64,000 bases of DNA from Clavelina lepadiformis (taxonomy: Eukaryota > Chordata > Ascidiacea > Aplousobranchia > Clavelinidae), in NCBI RefSeq assembly GCF_947623445.1, contig NC_135246.1, positions 14,615,856 to 14,679,855 on the forward strand, given 5' to 3'. The notes below the pieces were generated by a model. It did no database searches. It was given only the letters and a program-made list of their open reading frames with translations, and had not been told where the DNA came from. Of this stretch, positions 37,701 to 49,385 are shown one piece after another (position 1 is the stretch's first letter; each line of letters begins with the position of its first letter). The position numbers and the translations under genes were made by a program.

Positions 37701-40700
37701 GCTTAGAAATGGCGTAAATGCTTACAACAATTTTAATGTGAAATATTTGCGGCTTGTTTAAAAGGGAGTGTTTCGAATTTTGAGGCGCTTGATGCTGTTT
37801 ATGGAAGAAAATATCTCAGGTAGTGCAGATAAGCTTTAAGTGTCCAGAGAATTAGCACTATAACTTCTATAAGGAACAATACGGTAGATTCGCTAAACTA
37901 AAGTATGAAAGCCATAAAAAGCTTGGACTAACGGCGAACGTAGGCAGTAAACTTGTAAGCTTTTAGTTCTGTTCAAGTTTTTGTACAACGTCTGACGACG
38001 TGAGATTGGTCACGGTAACGAAACTAACAGTGTCTTCAATAAATCATTGTTTAAAGCAAACAAAAAAGTAATAAATGTTGTTAATAACGCCTGATTTATT
38101 TAAAGTATACATCGTCATTATCACGTGACGTTGGCAAGGGTATGTAACGAACAGAGTCAGCAATATGAACAGTGGAAATTAAAGTTACCCAAACGTGAAA
38201 CACGGAGATGTCGTAATCGCCCTTTATAATTAGAATCAAAAAATGATTCATGGTCAGTCTGAAACCGAGGAAATGAATATTTTCGATTCCGTATCGTCTC
38301 ACGGCGACCAATGCCAGAATTGTAACTTAGACCTACCCAAAGCTTGTGTAAATGAACCGTGTTTATTTTACCGTTTGTGTTAGCCTTTCGAATGGCGTCA
38401 AAGTCTGTTTGTACCAGCCAACATGTTGTGTTTTCACTAGGTGGATTTTATAGCTTTGATTTCTTTGTCATACAGGTACCATTAGACCTCTATGCTTTTA
38501 TTGATTGTAATTCGCGCATGTCTTTTGATTGCTGATACGCCTTTAAAGTTTTTCTTTAATACATCTATTGTTTGATATTGAAGGCAAATTTTTGTCGCCC
38601 ATAGAATAAAACTTGCGCAATAGGGTTTCAAAAAGAGCTATAAGCTGCATATTTCAAGAAAAACACGCAAACAATATTCCAATATAAGTTATTTTGTTTC
38701 TGTCGCCCTGTGACGTTACATCAAACCTTGTCGGGCTCTTCCCATTTTACAAGAAGTCGTGTGTCAATCATTCATAATACAGTAACTTTATAGATATGAC
38801 TTAATCCAAAATATGTAACTAGAGATAATGTGGGAATCTACAGAATTAAGCTCACCTTACGTGAACCCTAATGTTACCAGGTTGATGTTTCAGATCACCC
38901 GGTCTCGGTGCCTATTTGCGGATTGGTTGATGCCACTTTGGGCTTTGCCCGCAAGGTTTTCCCGCTATCTATTGCGATAAGAAACTAATGGATCGCATTT
39001 ATTTTGCCAAGAAAATCTTTTCCGAATGAACACAACACTGTGTTTTTTTCAACAGGCATGACAATTCTTGCAGGAAATTCGAGACACTTAAAAAGTACTC
39101 AAAGCACTGCGTGTGCATAATTCACACCGGCTCCGCTCATAACTGAAATGCCTACAAAACGGAGACGTCTCTGAAACGCATTGCAGTACAAGCCTTGGAG
39201 AGCTAAGTGGTACTCGAGCTCGTTTATGATAACAAATTCCGTCGAAAGTATAGAAAAGCACGACGGGAATTTAAAAGATTACAACGACTTAATCTTGCGT
39301 GGTCTGCCTGATATCCCCTCGACTTTGCGCCAGCCTGGTAACCTTATCTTGCATTTCTAAAACGCTTCTGGCGTGCAATTATGCAGAGCCTTCTATGCAA
39401 GACAGCTACCGCACAGAATTTGAAGCAGTATGTTTATATAATTAGTAATTACGCCGTCGTGCAAGTACGCCTTTTGGCAAACCTGTTTTTGGGGTATTTG
39501 TTGAACTGCCTTGTTGTAGTTAAAAGTTGTCATTGAAACAGCGCAGAACAGAATTGGTTGAGGTAAAAGATGTTTTTATGGATAGTTTAGTTGCCTTCGT
39601 TGATTTATCGTTTAAACTTTTTTCTGCTGGTCATAATAATGTTAGCGAAGTTTGGACAGATGTACATTTTATGACGTCACAAAGATTTCGTGCCGAGGCA
39701 TTGTGACATAATCGGGTTGTTGTCCAGAAAGTTGTCTTTGTGTTTGGTTAGGTTTGTCCAGGCATTACGTTATCCCAAATAAGGTCAACACAACATCAAA
39801 ACAATCAAATCTAACGTGACTCTCTCTTTTATAAAGCCTATAAGACGTCGAGATTTTTCAATAAATCAACAAAGGCGAAGGAAAGGTAAACACCATTGGA
39901 TGTTTGAACGGATAGGTATATAAAGAAATCTTTAAAAAAACACATCACAGTATGTTTTAGCTTTATCAAGTCCGCTTCAATTGTAACGCGGCCAAGACAA
40001 GAAATGCTATGCAGCCGCACATTCCTGAATGATGACGCGACACCTTTCAGATAGTTGAACGCGATTTATCCAAAAATTGCAGATATCTTTGCTCAACGGG
40101 CTATTATTTTAATGCGTTTTCGTGTTTATATTGGTTGAACATTATTTTTCAAAACGGTTTCTTACGTTAAAGTTGTGTGAGAAAGAGTTTTCCTCACTCA
40201 TCAGGTAGAGTTTACCAAAATGCAGTTTTGCCGCAGGCTGCGAAAAGTTTTATAAAATCCAAAAATTGTGGCTTTCGTTGTGATAAATCATGAGGCAAAG
40301 TCATTTATGTTTGCCTGGAAGCAAAAGGGTGAATTATTGAAGATAGTTTATAGCGTGCGATGGTAAAATTATGAAAATTGTATATACTTGGCAGACGACG
40401 TATAATTTTCAGCATTTTTTTCATCCGGATTCTTCTGACTTTGCCAAACGGTATTTTGTACCACGCCGGCGCCAGTTTGTGACAAGCGTTTGCGTAAACG
40501 TTGCTTTGCTTTGATTGGTAAATATTTATTGCTATAAAAGTTTACTGAAAACTACCCCGCGCTGCAAAAGCGTTGTCTTAGCCAAAGCGCTCTCATATCG
40601 CATTGTAAGTTGCTGTTGCATGTATTGAACAATCAACAATAAACACCGCCACCAGAACTTTTACCCAATGCTTCTTTACCAATAGAAAGTTGTTGAGATA

Positions 40701-41093
40701 TCAGATGAACGATGCGTGGTATCACAGCCTGCGCGACCAAACATTTGATAGTGACAGTTTCAAGAGTTAACCTCAGTTGTAACTTGACTTTGAAAGCTTA
40801 TATAGTTCCATTAAGCGAGGTGTTTAACTGCGGCTGATGTTAAGAAGAGGCATATTCTATATAGAATTAAAAATATATTTGCTTTAAAGCTAATTATTCA
40901 GCAATTATTCGAAAGCGATAATACTTTTATGCGGTTATTGTGATAATTTAATCTTTTTTTTCGATACAGTGTGTAGCCCAAATTGAATTTTTGAAACATT
41001 TAAAGGCAGAGCTTCGGAAACCACAGTACTGCAGCAGTTAACGGTCGGCGGGAAGAGAAACCCAAGGTAACCTTTAAAGCTGAAACTGGCTCA
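34778..41093. other. gene-poor region, 6.3 kb
   Basis: No exon could be supported on either strand. Open frames around 35328-35984 on both strands were examined and left uncalled. The inverted-repeat complex at 36256-36690 is the only clear structure. The stretch 37.0-41.0 kb appears to be plain AT-rich intergenic sequence and presumably includes the upstream region of the claudin-like gene. Confidence 0.45.
36256..36690. repeat. inverted-repeat (MITE-like) complex
   Basis: The block TGGCCGAAAGGGTCATAATAACGCGTTCAC (about 36274-36303) recurs inverted at 36546-36576 with near-perfect identity. Weaker copies lie at 36341-36360 (direct) and 36606-36640 (inverted). ACGCGTT/GTGAACGCGTT motifs are scattered between. 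It looks like a short foldback transposon with a second partial end next to it. No clear TSD could be fixed, so the family is unknown. Confidence 0.6.
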
Positions 41094-43047
41094 ATGAGCG
41101 ACAGCAGTTATCGTCACCCAAGCGACCGGGATTACCGATCTCGCCAAAGAAGTCACCACGACCGGGACTACCACCGCAGTACAGAAGACTACACCAATAG
41201 CCGCCGGGTACCGGGACTTGTGTCCGACCCGGACGCCACCCTGGGCGACGCCAACGCTGCCATCCAGCGGGGCCAGCGAGAGACTATTGATCGATACCAA
41301 AGTGACAGGTATTCGTTGAGGAAGTCTAAGGCTGCAAAAGACACCATGTCAGCAAATTACGAGCCTAGGTCCGTGCTCACAGTGTCCCAGCCCTACTATT
41401 CAAGGAGTAAAGACTCCTATTACAGTTCCACGTCGAAGCGTCGCATGCTGCCGATCAACCCTGGCTTTTTGGCGGTGATCCCCGGATTTGTCGGCTTCGG
41501 GCTACTCATTGCGGCTATTGCAATTGTTGGTTGGCAACAAACAATCATTTTTCTCTCCGCATCAAATTTTCGGGTAAGTCGCAAACATGACACATTTTGT
41601 TTAATTTGCTTTGCAACTAGGGCTTGCGAAATTCAAGCGTTTTACAATATTACGCGAAACGGCATGAAGTGTGACATTTATTATTCAGTCTTGTGCTCTG
41701 GATTATAGGCTATGCTTGTTGCCATCGTGGTATTTGCGATGTTTAATGGCCATGACTCAAACTGGGTAATATTGTACCGAATAGACCCATATACACTGTA
41801 TAATTTGAAGTTTGAACCCAAAATAAACTGGCAATAACAGTATGTACTTACACGCCACAATACTGTGTATTTACGAATTTATTGTCTCATCTCTTTTCGT
41901 TGGTCTTTATATTTTTTAAAAAGTTACGTTTTCTACAGATACTCAATACGGGACTCTTCCAAGTGTGTCGGTACGATGTACAACCAGATACGATCGGTGA
42001 TACCTCGTGCCAATCACTAGAAAACTTCGCCAACGCAGGGACTGGTAAGACAGAAAGAAAGCGATTGTTTTCTGTTTCGGAAGATCGCTCGCATTTCATT
42101 TGCTTCATCAATGTTATCCGAGTTGCATTATAAAATCACTGTGAAATCAACCGAAAATCCTACGTTGGCCTCCAGCGCAAAGATTAATGTTTTAACTTGA
42201 AATAATATCGAACGTTTGTAGAAGCACTAAATATAAGCAATGTGTTAAGCGTCCTTTTGCACTGAATATATTATCAATAAAAACACAAGGTCCATTACCC
42301 TCCGACTCCATCATATTGTTAATTGACCTTGTTCATCGTAGCTGCAAGCCGCGAATGGCTCTCGGAACGGCGCTGTGCTGAAACGCAGTGATTTCGGGAA
42401 AAGTGTCAAGGTCATTAAGTCAAGCACACTGAACGAAGGCCTGAAGGATGTAGATATTTTACAAGTTTGCACATTTGTAAATTTTAATGCAGAGATTTCG
42501 AATTTGGAACAAGCAACGCGTGGTATGATCATTATAGCCGTTATCTTTGCTTTTGCCTCGTTGGGTGCTTCTGGGATTTTTGGTTGTCATAAATTCCAAA
42601 CAGGAAAAGGTGCTTTAGTTGCTGGTGGAGTCTATGCTTTTGCAGGTAAGCCCAAATGCTAAATAGGTAAAAACAGGGTGCGCTTCTCTGGCTATCTTCT
42701 ATAAATCATCAAACACTTCTTTAAATCATCCTATACTGAAAACAATATTTTAGTTATTCCGGTGTGATATGCTTTTCCAGGCATGCTGGTTAGCTTGAAA
42801 TTGTTTGATTTGTACTTAATGCGTGAAAGTTTTAAAAAACTATTTGTCGTACCTTCTAGCCGCATGCGCTGTCGCGGCGATGGGTTGCTACTCCAAAGTT
42901 TTGACAGACAACATTGCGGGTACCATAAGCAACCCTACCAGCAGCATATCGGCTGGAGTATCATTTTACCTTGGCTGGATTGGAGCAGGCTGTTTAATGA
43001 TGGCTTCCGTCATCTCTTTCCTGGGTCACTGCGCTCGAAAAAAGTAA
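41094..43047 (+). CDS. claudin-like four-TM protein with 130-residue N-terminal tail, 4 exons
   Basis: Exons 41094-41573, 41939-42044, 42493-42645 and 42860-43047 join in frame to 308 residues. The first ~125 residues are hydrophilic, rich in Ser, Tyr, Arg and Asp (SSYRHPSDRDYRSRQRSHHD and similar). TM1 follows (FLAVIPGFVGFGLLIAAIAI, GW), then a short extracellular loop with the claudin-family pattern GLFQVC...TSC (compare W-GLW-C-C). TM2 follows QATRGMIIIAVIFAFASLGA, TM3 has GGVYAFAAACAVAAMGCYSK, and TM4 has GAGCLMMASVISFLG before the end CARKK. Claudins seal or form pores in epithelial tight junctions; the same role here is inferred. The long N-terminus is unlike typical claudins (under 10 residues). 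No C-terminal YV PDZ ligand is present. The exon 3 and 4 acceptors were chosen by phase and homology over longer alternative frames. Confidence 0.8.
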
Positions 43048-44983
43048 AATGATTTTTTGCCACTGAGGTCAAATTTTAGCAACTCTTCAATCTTCAGTTT
43101 CATATAACGTTTTGTATTGTTCTGCTTCTATGACCTGTGGTGCTATAGTTTTTGACTGCAACAGCACTTCCAGTTAAATCCTCTTTGAAATGTATCATGT
43201 CTTATCCGCACCTGAGCCTTTATAATATACGCTGGCGCCTATCACGTCTCTAATTACTGCACCCATTTTCCTACGATGAAATGGAAATCATTATTTGAGG
43301 TATTAAGGTCACCTCTTGTTTATATACGTTTACAATTTTAAACAACTCTTACGCTTTACTATTTCCTTTTTAATTTGTGCTGCTGTCTTAAATTACACGT
43401 TTGTCTAAATACTTTAGTGTCTGAACTGAACTGTTTTACAGTATATGGTTGAAGACTATATTTTGTAACGAACTTAAACAATGTATAGGCCTACAACAAC
43501 TTATCTATGCGTTCAAACCTATAGTTTATAGTCGTTAGCTACCCCATCTATTATGTCCCCATCATTACCGTGTATAGCCTATACTGTATTAATCGGGCTT
43601 AAACTCAACTGGGTTTTTACAAGCATTAAAACCGACTATTGCCAAACCTCGGGTTGCAATATGATGTTGGAACTCTTTCCAGCTGATTCGTGGTCGTGTT
43701 TTCAGGCCAATAGCCCAAAGTAGCCGCTGTATAAAATTATTGTATTGTAGAAGTAAACAAGGTGCCCGAGCTAAAATTCCTGAATTCCATTTTGAGAAAT
43801 AATTACAGAAACAAAATGAAAAACCAAATTCATTTTTTTTCTGGGGCACTCTGTATATTTTGTTATCTGTTCTCTGTAACTAAATAATTTAATATTTCCA
43901 GGTTTAAATTTGTATCTTAATCTAGTCCGTTGACCCATTTTACTGTAGCCTGCCGATCGATTTGATTGAATTGTTTATTATTTTGTTTGATAAAAATTTG
44001 TTTTCGGTCATTTATCGCAAATAAATACTTTTAAAAAATTTTTGTCTTCTTCAAGCTTGAATTTAAGGTTAGATAATTTTTTGTTTAAGTTCCATACCAC
44101 CACATCAAAAAAGTTGACAAAATTATAAGCTGTTACTAGATGGACGGATATTTTCATGTTGTTGTTTCATTCATACTCGTCATCCATTGACCAACATAAA
44201 AAGAACATTCTAAAATGAGTTGGATCAAAAAGAATTGCTCTGACTTTTTCATTTTCTTGCGTCTTACCCTCTCATCAAATTTTTATGAATAGAATCAACC
44301 TTAAATACTGATTTAAATACCAAAACCTAACGGTTATTTATAAACTGTGCCGGATGTTTTTTGATAAAAACTTATTTTTTCTGTAGCCGTATAGTGCCTT
44401 CATTTGTTTCACTTTAGTTAAAAAGTGCAAGCTTTGCGAGAGACATGACACTGCGGTCATTGAAGTACTATCTGGACCATAAGCCTACATACCGATGCGT
44501 CTGTTGGGACCTGATTTATTTGTGACAACTCTTAGAGATCTGACTCCTAGACTAGAGGATGGTGTGTTCAAAGCAGTTTACCTCGGGAAAATGCTGCTAT
44601 AAGTGCCAACATATAGCAAAGAAAATAATAACTTCGATTTTAAAATATAAGCCTACTTATTAACTGACGAAAACAGAAGTAGAAGTGATGTTCTACTGAC
44701 GTGTGCGGTGTTGTAATTAGTAGGCTAATTCTTTATCTGAATCCATTAATGCAGACCTTTGCGTTCGTTAAACTGCCTGATTACCAAAGCTGCTTTACTC
44801 GAGTCAAGTACTTGATTCGAGTACTAATTTTGCAGGGATCAGGTGTACTTGATTGTTTTTAAAATACTTGAATTGGTACTTGTTTATCAATAATTTTTAG
44901 GGTTAATTTGTTATTGCATATTAATCTTTTTTAATAAATTTATCAAACTATATACAAGCTATCATACAGGCTACAGTATAGCC

Positions 44984-45314
44984 CAGTGGTGGGCAAACTG
45001 CGGCTCGCCGGCATGGTTTTTGTGGCTCTTCTAGTCGAATCGTAAAATTCCCAAAAAATTGTAAAGCCTACCAAGAGTACCGTTTATGATCGTTTCTCTC
45101 TTTTTCGTTTCTTTATTTAGGCCAGTATTTATGACAAGATGTTGATTATCCACAATTTAATGATATTTTTAGATTGAGGAATGCAGATATGGAACAACTA
45201 AATTACTAAACGATATAAACTATTTATGACGTCATAAGTTCTTATGACTTGGCTCGTCAGTAAAAATTTAAAAACCAATGCGGCTCTCGGGTTCAAAAAG
45301 TTTGCTCACCCCTG
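44984..45314. mobile_element. nested non-autonomous hAT element, 331 bp
   Basis: The left end CAGTGGTGGGCAAACTGCGG pairs with the reverse-strand right end CAGGGGTGAGCAAACTTTTT. A perfect 8 bp TSD, GTATAGCC, is at 44976-44983 and 45315-45322. The element lies wholly inside the larger hAT copy and is therefore younger than it. Confidence 0.88.
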
Positions 45315-45917
45315 GTATAGCCTATATCAGGGCTTTGGAAGATACTGTTTCCATTGTCTTCCAAGTTGTGTCATTATAATTAAATTTCTGATATTTACCG
45401 CGCTATTACATAACGTCATACTTGCCATAAGTTCAATCTAAGTTCACGGTATAATTGCAAACTTATCGAAGAATAGTTGATTGACAATTAGTTCCGTAAA
45501 CATGCTATCTACCTTGCACTTTTGAACTTATTGCGCTATGATAACTCCATATTTGTCATCATATTTTGCAAACATGTTATTTACATTGCATTATGAGTTT
45601 GCAGAATGCGAAATAACCCCTATGTGATTGACAACTTAATCGGTAAAAACGTTTAACTGCACGATTGACCTCGTATTAACAACATTGTTAACATAAAAAT
45701 AGACCATATTGATTGACATTTGTTTCCTTTTATTGAAAATTTCCAAATTGTAATTATCACCTGAGCGTAAAATTTCGAGTTTAAAAGTCCAAATCATTTC
45801 CTGTCTTTGATAAACGCATTGCGCCTCAAGTTGAAATTCTGTTTCTTTATTATCTCCTTCAGCGTATAAATGTATCGTTGCATGCTACTGTCAACAATAA
45901 ACAAACCAACTAACCGC

Positions 45918-46237
45918 CAGCTTCTTAAACTTTTTGGTTCTACGACCCCATTTTAGAAAGGATAATTATATGCGACTCCTTGAGTGGTAGCCTACACGTT
46001 AATGAAGTTAAAACAACAAACGTCCAATTAAAAATCTCAAGTGTTATTTTTGTCTCTGGCAAAATCATGCAAGTGCACACAATCCACAAAAGTAACTGTA
46101 CAGTGATAAAAGAATCTGGTAATGGAAACAGCAAAGCGAACAAAAAGTCAACAAAAAACAATTCAATTTATTAAAATTAAACTTGTTTTCACGACCCCAA
46201 AATTACATTTTTACGACCCACAGTTTGAGAAACCCTG
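45918..46237. mobile_element. nested non-autonomous hAT element (family shared with 47479-47829)
   Basis: The left end CAGCTTCTTAAACTTTTTGG and reverse-strand right end CAGGGTTTCTCAAACTGTGG match the ends of the copy at 47479-47829, and the interiors align almost throughout. The TSD is no longer recognisable, and the left tip is more degraded than in the second copy. It is the second insertion within the 44785-46496 element. Confidence 0.78.
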
Positions 46238-47478
46238 GCCTATATGATCGGTCATCTATCCGAAATTTTTTACACTATTACCCTTTTGATCATTATATTC
46301 GCCTACTAGCCTATATTTAAGAATGAAGGAGTTAAAGAATTGATCCGTAAGTTTTATATTACGATAAAGCACTCGAGTATATATGCTGAGTATTTGGTAC
46401 TTGCCACCTGGCCTGGCACTCGAATGTTTTTTAAACGAAGTAGGCCTACTTGTACTCGAGTACTAAATTTAGTACCGGTACTTGTATACAGCTCTGCTGA
46501 TTTCTAGCATACACTCAAGGTGCTAAACAGACGCGAGCCGAGAGTTCGTTGTTTTCAACTTACCGTAAACTGCTGCAAACTTACAATAGGCTATAGTCGA
46601 ACATAACTGGACTATAGGCCTACGATATCTGAATAAATTAAATTGAATCCAAATGAACTAGTTAAGTACATTATCGCCAACCTCATAGGCAATATAGAAG
46701 GCTCAAAGTCGGTCGTTTACTGAAGCAATTTAAATAACGCGTCTACAGGCCTAGTAAAATCAGGACCAAACTTGTAGGCCTACAACGCGTGAGAACGAAA
46801 ACGCGTAAAAACACATTCGTGAGACGGTACTAATAATATGAAAATAGCCTATTATCAGATCTTCACAATGATTCTGTGGTAGTAATAAAGGCTGATCAGA
46901 GTGTAAAATATAAAGGATTTTGTAGTTGATGGTCGACTGCTTTGGTTGGTAGACTTCACCTTTACTCATACAATAGCGAAAGAAGCCGATGAATTGCGTT
47001 GTTGCCTCGAAGTTGATAACGATGTCGTTGATTTCGGGTTAAAAGTTGTCTGACACTGTATAACAGATAAACAATTTCACACACAATGTCATGACTCATA
47101 ACTATTGACTGATTTATTCAATTTCTAAGTTTAAAGGTGAAAAGCAGTGCACAAAATGCGGAGCTCTGTCTAACTAATCAACACAATTCTCTTACATAAA
47201 TCCGGGATATAGTTTTTGTGGCCCTGACCATAGACTAATATGCTAAGACTATAAGACCATAGACAACTAAATGTTTTAACTGCCACAGATGTGTAAAGCT
47301 ACAAGCATTGCTACAAAATAAGCAAAGCTTACCGCTTGTTATGGACTGGATACTGGACAACATACGGACTCCCAACATTTCCATAAATGATGAAGTTAAA
47401 TAGAACAACTTTTTTCATGAATTTCGAAGCAAACTGAGATTACCATTGCTACACTTTGCGTTAATGTGTAGACTAGAA

Positions 47479-47829
47479 CAAGGTTTCTCAAACTTTTTGG
47501 TTCTGCAACCCAACAAATGGTTCTGCAATGCAAGAAATTTGTATGCGACCCCTTCAGCGGTAGCCTACACATTAATGATGTTAAAACAATAAACATCCAA
47601 TTACAAATTTCAAGTGGTATATTTGTCTCTGGCAAAATCATGCAATTGCACACAATCCATTGAAGTATAGTAACTGTAGCCTACAGTAATAAAAGAACCA
47701 CATAATGGAAACAGCAAAGCGAATAAAAAATAAACAAAAAACAATTCAATTCAAACAATTCAATTTATAAAAATTAAATTTGTTTCACGACCCCAAACGG
47801 GGTCGCAATCCACAGTTTGAGAAACCCTG
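47479..47829. mobile_element. non-autonomous hAT element, 351 bp (second copy)
   Basis: The left end CAAGGTTTCTCAAACTTTTT and reverse-strand right end CAGGGTTTCTCAAACTGTGG are inverted repeats. The flanks GACTAGAA (47471-47478) and GCCTAGAA (47830-47837) are an 8 bp TSD with one mismatch. It aligns with the element at 45918-46237 over its whole length in the same orientation. Confidence 0.85.
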
Positions 47830-49385
47830 GCCTAGAAGATGTTAATGAGCGCCACTGAAGCGGGAATTACGAATTACACAGTGCAGACTCTGGACTTTGG
47901 AAAACGAAAATAGGCCTAGGCAAAAGTTATCTTGCTAGGCTTATGTTGGCAGTAGTGAGTACAAGCTAGGCACTGGGCAAAAAGCTTAGCCAATCAGATG
48001 GCGTACTGACTAATGAAAAGTTGTAGACTCCATACTGTTAGCCTAAGTTATACAATAGTATAAGCTACCGGTATTTGGTAGCCTAAGGCTTCTAAAGGTT
48101 ACTGCATAGGTTCTAGGCTAAGCCTAGTTTCTAAAGGAGAACCGGTACCACGCGCACTTACTTCTATTTGGTACATACCGGTATTGATACATCAGTCAGC
48201 AGCTTATGTGGCCTAGGAGGAACTAGCCAACTGCACTCTCAAAATTGTAGCCTACTTATTGAAATGCCTGCACCCTAATTCCAACTTTAAAACACGTTGC
48301 GATCTCTAAACGAAGGATTTGGCCTTCAGGGCATGTTATCATCACCAAAATTTGCGCCCTTTGCACTCAAGACTTTTCGTTGAAAACTGTCATACTTTCC
48401 AATTGAGTTTACGACCAAAAAACAGGGCCCACAGGCTTTGCGTTTTGTCTACCTTTTATTGCTGAAGTCTTTTTGACGATACCCCCAAGGTATCGTTGAA
48501 AAGTCCAGAAAATAAAGCAGTTGGATTTTTCATCCAAAAATTTCATGAATTGGAAAATTATGAAAAGATAAATACAGTCCACCAGAAAAACAACGTACAA
48601 CTGTAGTCTATTTTTAAAATTTCAAGCAACGTCCACGTATACTTTTAAACGATAATATGTTTTAATTATTTTATTTAGTATATTGGAATTACTTTCTTTA
48701 GTATATATATAGCTTCCTGTTTCGGATATTCATATGGATTAACCTCTGTTCTGGCACATTCTGAATTTTTATTTTCTGATTTAAAATTATCCAGTTTGAT
48801 TGCTGTATAAATTAATGCAGTTTATTTGTTTCTTGTGTGTGATATTTCCAGTTTTTTATTTTTCTGTTTTGAAAGTTCCAATTTATTTAAATTTGTAACT
48901 GATATGAATTTTTATACATAGGGCCCCACTTGAGTTTGTTACAAATTGGCAGGTGCACACATGATTATTTGTCTACCAGCCTAAGATAAATATTTCTAAA
49001 TTTTCAAAAGTAATGTATAATATTATTTGTGTACTTTACAAGGCTCGCTGTCTGGTATGGACCCAAGGTGAATTTTGTGTGATGCATACACCGAAGGTCA
49101 GTTTGGTGTGCTTAACTAGTACGCCAAAGACAGTTGCAGTTGTCATGGTTTCAAGACGTGATTTGAAACAAGGCAGACATCGTTGTTGTGTTCTTAGAGA
49201 TAAACTGCGGTTTGACACCCTGATTTAGGCTATTTCAAAAGTGAAAAAAAAACATCTAGACAAGATTACCAATTTCAATTATTTTTAATACATGTATACT
49301 CTTTTAATTTTCAGGTGTAATGAATTAGCAAAAGTTTGTTGGGAAATAAATTCCCGTTAACTGGTAGGCCTATTGCTTTCAAAGA

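Larger units (their letters stand above)
44785..46496. mobile_element. hAT element, 1.7 kb, interrupted by two younger hAT insertions
   Basis: The left end CAAAGCTGCTTTACTCGAGT and, on the reverse strand, the right end CAGAGCTGTATACAAGTACC are imperfect inverted repeats. Both arms are followed by repeated ACTCGAGTAC/AAGTACT motifs. The flanks CTGATTAC (44777-44784) and CTGATTTC (46497-46504) form an 8 bp TSD with one mismatch. Removing the two nested elements leaves about 1.05 kb. No transposase frame remains. Confidence 0.75.
43048..49385. other. gene-poor, transposon-rich region, 6.3 kb
   Basis: No coding exon was recognised. It holds at least four hAT elements (44785-46496 with two nested inside it, and 47479-47829). 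Copies of a TAGGCCTA palindrome are unusually dense from 43.4 to 49.4 kb. The remainder is AT-rich unique-looking sequence. Confidence 0.5.

Noticed and set aside
42311-42492. Long frame upstream of the claudin-like exon 3
   Set aside because: Joining it to exon 2 gives a stop or a frame without family likeness. The acceptor at 42491-42492 restores phase and the claudin pattern, so this is intron.
42781-43052. Frame starting MLVSLKLFDLY after the acceptor at about 42780
   Set aside because: It is in phase with exon 3 but encodes no TM3/TM4. The acceptor at 42858-42859 gives the claudin-like continuation.
48920-49228. Possible hAT right end (reverse strand CAGGGTGTCAAACCGCAG) ending about 49220
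   Set aside because: The matching left end and duplication were not found; may be a truncated copy.
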